Origin: Pseudomonadota bacterium
Lineage (GTDB): Bacteria > Chloroflexota > UBA6077 > JAJPHF01
Assembly (NCBI GenBank): GCA_021325365.1
Contig: JAJPHF010000183.1
Location: 1-51,194 of the forward strand
Direction: 5' to 3'
DNA length: 51,194 bases
The position numbers and the translations under genes were made by a program. Under the pieces are notes generated by a model, which made no database searches, was not told where the DNA came from, and saw only the letters and a program-made list of their open reading frames with translations. Below, in pieces: positions 42,890 to 50,507 of the stretch (within the stretch, counting starts at the first letter, position 1; every line of letters begins with the position of its first letter).

Positions 42890-44278
42890 TCAGCTCGCGT
42901 CGTAGGTCAGGTAGACCCCATAGCCATCGGGGCCGTCCATGACCGTCGTCCCGAACCCCGGGGCGACCGCGGCCATCTGGTCGGCCAGGTCGTCGCAGTG
43001 CTCCTCTTCGTCCGCGCCGCAGAACAGCAGCGGGTGGACCAGCGCGTACTGGTTGTCCTGTAGCGGCATCAGCTGGAGCGGCGTGCTCTGGAACTGCTCC
43101 GGCGGGAGGACCTGGCCTACTGCGGGCAAGATCGCGCCCTGGAGCGCCGCGAACGGCGGGGGCCCCGGCGGCACGATGACGGGCACCAGCGTCAGGCACA
43201 GGCCCGGCACGGCTTCGGGCACGATGATCGGGACCGGGGCGGGCAGCGGCGTGGGCACGTCGACCAGGCAGGGCACGACCTGCGGCTGGGCCACGACGGG
43301 CGGCGGCACGAACACCGGCACGAGCTGAACGACCGGCTGGGGCACCACCACCGCGAGCGGCGGCGGGGGCGGCAGCGCGAACTGCGGCAGCAGCGGGACG
43401 AACGGCGCCGGCACTACCACGGGGAGCGGCGCTCCGTTGATCGGCGCGATCACGATCGGCGGGTGGGGTACCCGCACCAGCGACGGCGCCGGGAAGCCGT
43501 TCACGGGCGCCGTTACGAACGGCGCGTTCAGCGACGAGGTCACCCACGAGATGTTGCGCCGCGGCGTATGGGCCTCGGCCGGGCGGTAGCGCCAACCCGG
43601 GTCCCCGGCCGCATCGCCATGGTGCGGCGCGGGATCGGCCGCGACAGCGTTGCCGCGTCGGTTGGGCGGTGGGTCGGCCGCCGGCGCGACGTTCGGCGCT
43701 GGCCCCGCCGCGGTCTGGTGGCGCGGCCCCGGATCGGCCGCCGGTGCGGCCCCCGGCGTCGTGGCCGTCGTCGTGCGATGGCGCGGCGGTGGGTCGGCCG
43801 CCGGCGCGGGGCTCGGCGCTGGCTCCGCCGCCTGGTTGTGGTGGGGCGGCGGATCCGCCGCCGGCGCCGGGTTGGCCCCCGCGGTTACCGTGTGGTGCCG
43901 CGGCGCCGGGTCGGCCGGAGGCGGCGGGCTAGGCGCCGCGGTCGTCTCGGGGCCTCGTTGCCGCGGCGGCTCGGCCGCCGGCGCGGCAGGCTCGCGGTGG
44001 CGTTGTTGGGCGGGTGCCGCGGGGGCCGGCTCGGCCGTCGTGACCGTGCGCTCCCGACGTTGCGGCGCGGCGGCCGGGGCGCTCCGCTCAGCCGCGCCCT
44101 CGCCTTGCCCGCGGCGATAGGCGCCCCCGGCGGTTTCCGTGTGCGCCGGGGCGGCCCCATTCCCTGAACAGCGCCGCCCTGCCCCCGAGCACTGTGCGAA
44201 CGCGAGCGGGGGCGCGGTGGCGCTGAGCGTGACCACCAGAGCCAGGATGCGCAACCACCGAGAGTATGAGCGAGTCAT
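42890..44278 (-). CDS. Secreted Pro/Ala-rich repeat protein
   Basis: 462 residues. Signal peptide about 1-29 (LAFA-QC). Residues 80-225 are low-complexity with the core APAADPPP(R/H) recurring at 140, 160, 180 and 200, an exact 20-residue period. The second half (240-410) is hydrophobic and Pro/Val-rich (VVVPAPFVPLLPQFALPPP; VPVFVPPPVV). The last 50 residues have Cys and acidic clusters (CGADEEEHCDDLADQ). GGGAGGA precedes ATG 44278. No known domain; a cell-surface or wall-linked role is plausible. Confidence 0.82.
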   Translation of the reverse strand: MTRSYSRWLRILALVVTLSATAPPLAFAQCSGAGRRCSGNGAAPAHTETAGGAYRRGQGEGAAERSAPAAAPQRRERTVTTAEPAPAAPAQQRHREPAAPAAEPPRQRGPETTAAPSPPPPADPAPRHHTVTAGANPAPAADPPPHHNQAAEPAPSPAPAADPPPRHRTTTATTPGAAPAADPGPRHQTAAGPAPNVAPAADPPPNRRGNAVAADPAPHHGDAAGDPGWRYRPAEAHTPRRNISWVTSSLNAPFVTAPVNGFPAPSLVRVPHPPIVIAPINGAPLPVVVPAPFVPLLPQFALPPPPPLAVVVPQPVVQLVPVFVPPPVVAQPQVVPCLVDVPTPLPAPVPIIVPEAVPGLCLTLVPVIVPPGPPPFAALQGAILPAVGQVLPPEQFQSTPLQLMPLQDNQYALVHPLLFCGADEEEHCDDLADQMAAVAPGFGTTVMDGPDGYGVYLTYDAS

Positions 44279-44401
44279 AGGGTCCTCCCGTCTACTCGCC
44301 GGGCGCAAACAATAGTAATAGGACCGTAACTCGCGGTCGCCGGACTTACAATAGATTCCGCGACCGATAACATGCCAGACAGGGGATGGACTCTGGCGTC
44401 G
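44279..44401 (-). promoter_or_regulatory. Upstream region of the Pro-rich gene
   Basis: This AT-richer stretch has TTGTAA and, 17 bp on, TACGGT on the minus strand, flanked by the inverted repeat CGGTCGC (44334-44340)/GCGACCG (44360-44366). It could be a regulated promoter, but the -10 match is poor. Confidence 0.3.
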
Positions 44402-44490
44402 GCGCTAAGCACTCGGCCAGAGATAAGATAATAGTGGGTCTGTTTGGCGAAGCCAAACAGACCCACTATCTCTGGGCCGGCAGCTTAGGC
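44402..44490. repeat. Structured dispersed repeat, copy 2 (stop codon plus terminator hairpin)
   Basis: Plus-strand order: GCGCTAAGCACTCGGCC (44402-44418), stem, apex GTTTGGCGAAGCCAAAC (44442-44458), stem, GGGCCGGCAGCTTAGGC (44474-44490). The stem 44431-44448/44452-44469 is 18 perfect bp with loop GAA. On the minus strand it is followed by TATTATCTTATCT, a good U-rich tail, so it ends the exporter operon. The right block holds the TAA stop of the 44485 gene. Confidence 0.85.
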
Positions 44491-45060
44491 GCCCGATTGG
44501 AGAGCCGCGGCCAGCCGGCCGTCCAGGCTCTGAGCCAGGCGCACCGCCAGGTCGCTCTGCGGCGCCGCGCCCAAGGACGTGACTGCCACGGCCGTCACCA
44601 CATCCCGGCGGCGCAGCGCGACGAACGCCGTGCTCACGCTAATCGCGCCGCCCATCGCTTGGTTGGTCACCGTGAATGCCCGGCTCGCGTCCCCCAGCGG
44701 CGGCACGGCGAGGTCGACGGGATTGCCGCCCAGGCCCGTGCGGAAGCGCTCGGCGAGCCGGTCGACGCTCGTGCTCGTGTCCGGGTCCTCGCTGAGGACG
44801 TTCACGATGCCCATGATCGGCGGGTCGCCCGTGCCGTTGCCGATGAACGTCGCCAGGTACGTCGGCGTGCCCTGCTCGCTGGGCCGCGGGCCGCTGCGGT
44901 CCGGGACGAGCGTCAGCCCCGCCGGCAGGTCCGCCTCCGTCAACGCCGAGGCGGCCAGGACGCTGGTGGCGTCGGCTTGCTGCGCGTGGCCGAGCGCCGG
45001 CCAGGCTAGCGGGGCGAGTGTGAGCGCCACGAGCGCCACACCGATCCATCGTCCCATCAC
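44485..45060 (-). CDS. Secreted hypothetical protein
   Basis: 191 residues. Signal peptide with cleavage likely at GHA-QQ (about residue 26). The mature part looks globular: SALTEADLPAGLTLVPDRSG, TPTYLATFIGN, FVALRRRDVVTAVAVTS, resembling small substrate- or lipid-binding sensor lipoproteins without the lipidation Cys. Function unknown. GGAGGGACG precedes ATG. It is the last gene of the exporter operon, 31 bp after the ATPase, so it may work with that transporter. Confidence 0.82.
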   Translation of the reverse strand: MMGRWIGVALVALTLAPLAWPALGHAQQADATSVLAASALTEADLPAGLTLVPDRSGPRPSEQGTPTYLATFIGNGTGDPPIMGIVNVLSEDPDTSTSVDRLAERFRTGLGGNPVDLAVPPLGDASRAFTVTNQAMGGAISVSTAFVALRRRDVVTAVAVTSLGAAPQSDLAVRLAQSLDGRLAAALQSGA

Positions 45061-45091
45061 GTCCCTCCTCGGGCCAGTCTGCTGCCCCGCC

Positions 45092-46201
45092 TTACAGGGC
45101 GTCCACGATGCTGCCGTCGCGCATCGCGATCCGCCGCGACGCTTGCCGCGCTAGCGCGGGATCGTGGGTGACCATCAGCACGGTCGTGCCGGCGGCGACG
45201 AGCGCGCGGAACAGCTCGAAGATCTGGCGGCCGGTCTGCTCGTCCAGGTTGCCCGTCGGCTCGTCGGCCACCAGCACCGCCGGGTCGTTGGCCAGCGCGC
45301 GCGCGATGGCCACGCGCTGCTGCTCTCCGCCCGACAGCGCGTTGGGCAGCCGGTCCGCCAGGTGCGCCATGCCCACCTGCGCGAGCACCTCCATGGCCCG
45401 CGCGCGCTGCGCGGCGCCACGGTAAGTGTGGCAGAAGGCCATCGGCAGCCGCACGTTCTCGGCGACCGTCAGCGTCGGCAGCAGCTGGAAGAACTGAAAC
45501 ACGATGCCAATCGTGCGGCCCCGCCAGCTGACCAGCGCGTTCGGGCTGATCTCGCGGAGATTCTGGTCGTCCACGATCACCTCGCCCGCGTCGGGCCGGT
45601 CGATCCCCGTGATGATGTTGAGCAGCGTCGACTTGCCCGACCCCGACGGCCCGACGATCGCGACGAACTCCCCCGCCTGGACGGTCAGGCTGACCCCGCG
45701 GAGCACGGGGAGCGGCCCGGCGGTCGTCGGGTATGTCTTGACCACGTCGCGCAGCCAGATGAGCGGCGTGCCCGGCCGCGCCCGCGCCCGACCGCGTTGC
45801 CCCGCGGGCGCGGCGCCGCCGGGGCTCGTCGGGGCGAGGCTGCCGCCGAGGCCGCCCGCGCGGAAGGTCACCAGCAGGCGCCCCAGCCGAATCGTGTCGC
45901 CGGGGGCGAGAAACGTCGGGCGCGTCACCCACTGGTCGTTGACGGCCGTCCGGTCGGCGCCCGCCAGGTTGATGAGTACCCAGCCCGTCGGGAAGCGCTC
46001 GAGCCGCGCGTGGCAGTCCGCGATCAACGGGTCGTCGACGACGATGTCGTTCGTGGGCGCTCGCCCGATGGTCAGCGCGTCGCCCGCGAGGGGCAAGCGG
46101 CGCGCGTCGGCCAGCCGCAGCTCGTCGTGGCCCCCGGCCGCGCCGTGCTCCGCGGGCGGCGTCGCCTGGATCACGGCAGGGCTCCCATCGCGCGATGTCA
46201 T
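45092..46201 (-). CDS. ABC ATPase with N-terminal FHA domain
   Basis: 369 residues. The FHA domain spans about 30-115: LTIGRAPTNDIVV, then DCHARLE (phosphothreonine-binding type; Arg47 and His64 kept). The ATPase spans 148-368: Walker A GPSGSGKST (184-192), LSGGEQQ (289-295), Walker B VLVADEP, switch His346; the MacB/LolD-like group. ATG 46201 follows AAGGAG. It would energise the FtsX-type permease encoded just upstream. FHA suggests control by Ser/Thr phosphorylation; the kinase is not in the window. Confidence 0.93.
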   Translation of the reverse strand: MTSRDGSPAVIQATPPAEHGAAGGHDELRLADARRLPLAGDALTIGRAPTNDIVVDDPLIADCHARLERFPTGWVLINLAGADRTAVNDQWVTRPTFLAPGDTIRLGRLLVTFRAGGLGGSLAPTSPGGAAPAGQRGRARARPGTPLIWLRDVVKTYPTTAGPLPVLRGVSLTVQAGEFVAIVGPSGSGKSTLLNIITGIDRPDAGEVIVDDQNLREISPNALVSWRGRTIGIVFQFFQLLPTLTVAENVRLPMAFCHTYRGAAQRARAMEVLAQVGMAHLADRLPNALSGGEQQRVAIARALANDPAVLVADEPTGNLDEQTGRQIFELFRALVAAGTTVLMVTHDPALARQASRRIAMRDGSIVDAL

Positions 46202-46301
46202 GCAGCGCTCCTTTTCGCGGCACGCGCCAGCCCGAGCTTGTTCACCGGCCCCGCGCGTCCGTGCCATTACGTCAAACGGCCCGCTCGCCCGCGCCAGGCG
46301 C

Positions 46302-48671
46302 TCAGGCGTAGCGCAGTATCTCCGCGATGCGGACCCGCGACGCGAGCAGCGCCGGGCCCAGACTCGCGGCGAGCGCGATCGCGAGCGTCGCCAGCAGGGT
46401 GCCGCGCACGCCCGTGGCCGGGAACGCGTACTGGAGCGGGATCAGCTTGTCGCTCAGGAAGCCCACCAGCAGCCTGCTGGCCGGCGCCCCGAGCGCCACG
46501 CCCAGGCCCCAGCCGAACAGCCCCAGTAGCAGGCCTTCCAGCAGGAAGGTCCCCACGAGGGTGCGATTGGGCGCCCCCACCGAGCGCAAGACGCCGATCT
46601 CGCGGCGCCGCTCCAGCACGTTCATCGCCAGCGTGCCGAACAGGCCCAGCCCGGCCACCAGCGCCACCACCAGGACGACCAGCGAGAAGAGCAGCGCGAA
46701 GCCGACGAAGATCCGCTGCGTGTTCTCCTGCTGCTCGTAGATCTTCACCGGCGCGTTGCCCAGTCCCGCGTTGGCCAGCGTGTCGCTGAGCGTGCGCGCC
46801 TGCGCGTCGACGTTGGCCCGGCTCTCGTCCGCGAGCCGCACGTAGAGCTGGTTGCCGCGGTTCTCGGGATAGTCCGCGAGCGTCCGCACCGCCTCGTAGG
46901 GCGCGTACACGGCGCCCTCCGGCGCGAACGCGTCCGCGCCCGCGCCCGGCACGATGCCCACCACGGTCCAGTGTTGCGCGGGGTGATTGCCGTTCGCCAG
47001 CGTTAGCGTGCCGCCCACGCCCAGGTCGTGCCGCTGGGCCAGTCGGTCGGTGATCACCGCCTGGTCCGTCGCGCCGCCGTCCAGCCATTTCCCGCCCTCG
47101 CGCACGGTGCTGGTCGCGAAGATCGTCGTGTCCGAGGGCAGCCCGGTCACGTTCACCGTCTTGTCGTCGACCTTGGCCGACGTGACGAGCCACAGCTCGC
47201 GCTGGTCGATGCCCGCCGTGTTGGCGAGCGCCGTGTCGATCGCGCCGCGTTCGGCCGGGCTGTCGAAGCCCAGCATCACGTCGGCGCGCAGCGCCTCGCG
47301 CGTCGTGCGCAGGGTCAGCGATAGCGCCGTCAGCGCCGCCAACACGGCCAGGAGCAGCGCAGTGGTCACCGTGAGCCCGAGCAGCGTGAACCAGGCGCGG
47401 TACGGCTGCCGGAACACGTTGCGTGTGGCGAGCAGCGCGGCCGGGGGGAGCGCGTGCAGCCGCAGCACCAGGCGGTCCCACGGCCCGCGGCCGAAGCGCG
47501 CGGATAGTCCGTACGAAATGAGCGCCTCGCGGACGGTCACCCGCGCGCCGAGCCAGCTGGGGACGAAACCGGCCACCAGACAGGTGCCGAGGCCGATCGC
47601 CGCCGCCAGGCCGATCGCCCCAGGGCTCACCGTGATGGCGGCCGGCGGCTCGCCCAGCGCTGCGGCCTGCGCGCCCTGCGCCCAGATCGCCAGGCCGATG
47701 CCCGCGACGAGGCCCAGGCTCGTGCCGAGCACGCCGTAGAGCAGCGCCAGCGCCAGGTACACGAGCATGACCTGCTGGGTCGTGCCCCCGATCGCCTTCA
47801 TCGTGCCGATCTGCGGCCGCTGCTCCAGCACGATCGTGGCGACCGTGTTGATTACCAGCAGGCCGCTGGCGAAGGCGCCAAACAGCCCGAACGCCAGCAG
47901 GATCGTGCGTAGCGCCGCCAGCACGTCGTGGCCGGGCACCTGCGCGGGGTCCTGCACCTGGCTCGCCAGCACCGTGACCTCGTCGCCCTCCAGGGTCTCG
48001 CGGACCCGCGTCTGCGTGTATTCCCGCCACGCGGCCGTGCTGTTGTTGCGCATCGCGACCAGCACGCGGTTGTCGCCGTCTAGCTTGAGCTGGGCCAGGG
48101 CGTCGTCGCGGGTCAGCCAGGCCGCGGCGAAGCCCACCACCGGCGCCGCGGCGACGTTGGGATTCTCGCCGAAGCCGACGATCGTGTAGGTGCGCTCCGC
48201 GCCGTCGCTGCCGACGAGCGTGACCTGCTGGCCGATGCTCAGGTCGTACTTCCGGCGCGAGGCTTGCTCGAACAGTATCTCGCCGCGGCCGGGCGCCGCC
48301 CCCTGCACGATTCGCACCCGGTCAAGGGTGTCGGGGTTCTGGAAGTCGGCAATGCCCTGGATGGCCAGGTTCTCGTCGCGGTCGTTGCCCGGGGCCTTCC
48401 ACCGCGTGCTGCCCACCACCCGCCCCTCGACGGTCCGGACGTTGGGCAGCGCCGCCAGGTCGGCGCGGGGCGCCGCGCCGAACGGCGTCGTGTCCACCGT
48501 CAGGTCGGGCGGGTTGGAGGCCGCGTACTTCTCGGTCGCGCTCTGCGCGAACTGCTCGCCCAGCAAGATGATCGCGCTTACCCCGAACACGGCCACGGCC
48601 ACGCTGAAGACCACCAGACCGGTTCGCAGCTTGCGGGCGCGTAGGTCGCCCCATGCCTTCTTCAGAATCAT
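46302..48671 (-). CDS. FtsX/MacB-type ABC permease, duplicated FtsX domains
   Basis: 789 residues. One N-terminal TM (MILKKAWGDLRARKLRTGLV then hydrophobic), an extracytoplasmic MacB-core-like domain, three TMs (about 260-390), then a second TM, core domain and three final TMs with the FtsX pattern VLERRREIGVLRSVGA. This is the ten-TM layout of large MacB/LolC-like exporters acting on lipids, lipoproteins or peptides from the outer leaflet. ATG 48671 is chosen on family grounds; GTG 48710 directly abuts the previous stop and is an alternative. Confidence 0.92.
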   Translation of the reverse strand: MILKKAWGDLRARKLRTGLVVFSVAVAVFGVSAIILLGEQFAQSATEKYAASNPPDLTVDTTPFGAAPRADLAALPNVRTVEGRVVGSTRWKAPGNDRDENLAIQGIADFQNPDTLDRVRIVQGAAPGRGEILFEQASRRKYDLSIGQQVTLVGSDGAERTYTIVGFGENPNVAAAPVVGFAAAWLTRDDALAQLKLDGDNRVLVAMRNNSTAAWREYTQTRVRETLEGDEVTVLASQVQDPAQVPGHDVLAALRTILLAFGLFGAFASGLLVINTVATIVLEQRPQIGTMKAIGGTTQQVMLVYLALALLYGVLGTSLGLVAGIGLAIWAQGAQAAALGEPPAAITVSPGAIGLAAAIGLGTCLVAGFVPSWLGARVTVREALISYGLSARFGRGPWDRLVLRLHALPPAALLATRNVFRQPYRAWFTLLGLTVTTALLLAVLAALTALSLTLRTTREALRADVMLGFDSPAERGAIDTALANTAGIDQRELWLVTSAKVDDKTVNVTGLPSDTTIFATSTVREGGKWLDGGATDQAVITDRLAQRHDLGVGGTLTLANGNHPAQHWTVVGIVPGAGADAFAPEGAVYAPYEAVRTLADYPENRGNQLYVRLADESRANVDAQARTLSDTLANAGLGNAPVKIYEQQENTQRIFVGFALLFSLVVLVVALVAGLGLFGTLAMNVLERRREIGVLRSVGAPNRTLVGTFLLEGLLLGLFGWGLGVALGAPASRLLVGFLSDKLIPLQYAFPATGVRGTLLATLAIALAASLGPALLASRVRIAEILRYA

Positions 48672-48710
48672 GGCGTCAACGCTTCCACGGCTGCTGGCAC
48701 CAGGCGCCAC

Positions 48711-50057
48711 TCATTCGCCGGCGGTGCCCGCCGCCGCGGCGGCGATGGCGCTCTCGGCGGTCGCGACGCAGTGCTGCGCGTCCGCGTCGTCGGGCACCAG
48801 CGCCAGCGCCTGGCGGCAGCGCTCGGCCGCATCCGGCGCCGCGTCGGCGTTCAGCGCGGACTGCCCCCAGGCGAGCCAGGCGGCGAACAGGCGGCCCTTC
48901 AGGCTGCGTGCCCCCAGGCTGTCCAGGTAGTCGGGCGCCTGGGCGTAGACGGCGCTGAACTGCGAGACGGCCGTCGGCCAGTCGCCCACGACCATCGCTT
49001 TCTCCCCGGCCTGGTACGCCGCCAGCCGCTGCGCGTCGGTCTGCGCGGCGCTCGAATCGGGCTGATAGGTCAACGCCTGCTGGAAGTCGGTCGCCGCCTG
49101 CCCGAGCGTGTCCGCGGCCGCCAGGCGCTGCTCGCCGCGGCCCACGTAGGCGGCGGCCAGCGCGTCCGCCAGGCCCGCGTGGTCGGGGTCGCGCGCGTGC
49201 ATGATCCGGCAGGCCTTGATCGCGTCGTCCCAGCTCTTGGCGTCTACCGCCCCCTGGCAGCGCGCGAGCAGGTCCGCGTCGCTCTCCAGCGTCGGCACGG
49301 GCGTCAAGGCCTCCGCGTCCACCGCCCGCGGCGCCACCGTGCCGCCGCGGCGCACGACGAGCATCGCCATGAGCAGGATGATCGCGAAGATGAGCGCCCA
49401 GGTGGGGAAGGCCTGCCGGTTGGCGGCCGCCGCGAGCGCCGGCCGCGCCGGCCCTAGCCACCCCGCCGCGGCAGCGGGGACCGCGCGCAGGCCCGGCACC
49501 CGCTGGAGGGCGCTCTGTCCCACCGCCTGTGCCCACGACGACCACGGACCCAGGCCCCGGCCAACCAGACGGCCGACCCGGCTGCCCCCGACCTCCGCGG
49601 CGTGGCTCGTGGCCCGCGACCACTCCAGCGGGGCCGCCGCGCCGCCCGGGCGGCCCCGCAGCGCCTCCGCGCGGTAGCGATAGGCGTCCGGATAGGCGTT
49701 CGGCGCCTCTTCGACCACGGCGGTCAGCGCCGCCGCGGCTGCTGCCCGGTCGCCGCGACGCAGGGCGTCCCGCCCCTGCTCGTAGAGCGCGTGGACCACG
49801 TCGGCCCGCTCCAGAACGATCTGCCCCGCCGCCGGCCCAGCCGGCGCCTCCCCGGGCGCGACGGTCGGGGCCACCGGCGCGCTCGGCGCGGGCGCCGCGC
49901 CGTCCGGCGTGATGGGCAGCCCGCACTCGAAACAGAAGCGGGCGTGCGCCGGCAGGTCCGTCCCGCACCGCGCGCACACGTGGCGCAGGCGGACGCCGCA
50001 CGCCAGGCAGAACTTGGCGGCGGGCGGATTCTCTTCCTGACAGGAAGGACAGCGCAC
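48711..50057 (-). CDS. Membrane protein with double zinc ribbon and TPR-like repeats
   Basis: 448 residues from GTG 50057. Two zinc ribbons: C3/C6/C17/C20 and C28/C31/C42/C45. A Pro/Ala linker, a short helical repeat (ALYEQGRDALRRGDRAAA), one TM at about 222-240 (WALIFAIILLMAMLVV), then an outer-facing TPR-like region of 200 residues (DAIKACRIMHARDPDHAGLADALA; ALTYQPDSSAAQTDAQRLA). First gene of the exporter operon; probably a scaffold or regulator. Start is chosen where the first CxxC begins; GGAG lies 10 nt upstream. Confidence 0.85.
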   Translation of the reverse strand: MRCPSCQEENPPAAKFCLACGVRLRHVCARCGTDLPAHARFCFECGLPITPDGAAPAPSAPVAPTVAPGEAPAGPAAGQIVLERADVVHALYEQGRDALRRGDRAAAAAALTAVVEEAPNAYPDAYRYRAEALRGRPGGAAAPLEWSRATSHAAEVGGSRVGRLVGRGLGPWSSWAQAVGQSALQRVPGLRAVPAAAAGWLGPARPALAAAANRQAFPTWALIFAIILLMAMLVVRRGGTVAPRAVDAEALTPVPTLESDADLLARCQGAVDAKSWDDAIKACRIMHARDPDHAGLADALAAAYVGRGEQRLAAADTLGQAATDFQQALTYQPDSSAAQTDAQRLAAYQAGEKAMVVGDWPTAVSQFSAVYAQAPDYLDSLGARSLKGRLFAAWLAWGQSALNADAAPDAAERCRQALALVPDDADAQHCVATAESAIAAAAAGTAGE

Positions 50058-50142
50058 TATGGACTGCTCCAGACCCCAGCGCGACGCGCCGGTGGTGGCA
50101 GTGCTCGTGTCCACGTGTTGGCGACCAGACGGAGGGGAAAGA

Positions 50143-50170
50143 ATCAGCGGGCGGCGCGCCGCCCGCTGAT
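50143..50170 (-). terminator. 28-bp perfect palindrome, intrinsic terminator
   Basis: The palindrome is self-complementary end to end, so as a hairpin about 12 bp pair around a small loop. On the minus strand TTCTTT follows. It separates the Trp-rich ORF from the exporter operon. A second 10-bp hairpin lies at 50198-50228. Confidence 0.65.
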
Positions 50171-50236
50171 CACGGCACACCGATTATCTCGGCTGATGCG
50201 CCGCGCGGAGGTGCGCGGCGCGCGGCGCGGGTCCCG

Positions 50237-50305
50237 TTACCACAACCACCAGAAGATGTTGTAGAAGAACCCGGGCACCCAGGAGAACCAAGGCCACCAG
50301 AACAT
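50237..50305 (-). CDS. Trp-rich 22-residue peptide
   Basis: ATG 50305 follows GAGGAG at 7 nt. The peptide, MFWWPWFSWVPGFFYNIFWW then LW, has seven Trp and five Phe in 22 residues and ends at TAA 50237-50239. Composition and ribosome site argue that it is translated. Two readings: a tiny membrane-active or membrane-inserted protein, or a leader peptide whose Trp codons control the downstream hairpins. Its next gene is the exporter operon, not a trp gene. Confidence 0.5.
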   Translation of the reverse strand: MFWWPWFSWVPGFFYNIFWWLW

Positions 50306-50507
50306 TCTTGACTCCTCTCGTCTTCACGGTCTCGCCGCCGCCGGGCCGGCCCCCCGTCGCCCCGCGGCAAATCGACACAGCCCTGCAGCAGAATTCATGC
50401 CAGCCGCAAACACCGCTCCGGGCCGGCGGTGTCCGCTGCTGGCTCTCCAGGCTGGTGTGCTGGTCCGGCACGGCCAAGCCCGCGCGATCAAGGGCCAGGC
50501 GGGCGGC

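Noticed and set aside
41430..43595. 721-residue version of the GT9 protein
   Set aside because: The extra N-terminus is the antisense of the Pro-rich gene and intergenic DNA; the GT9 fold begins at 42584.
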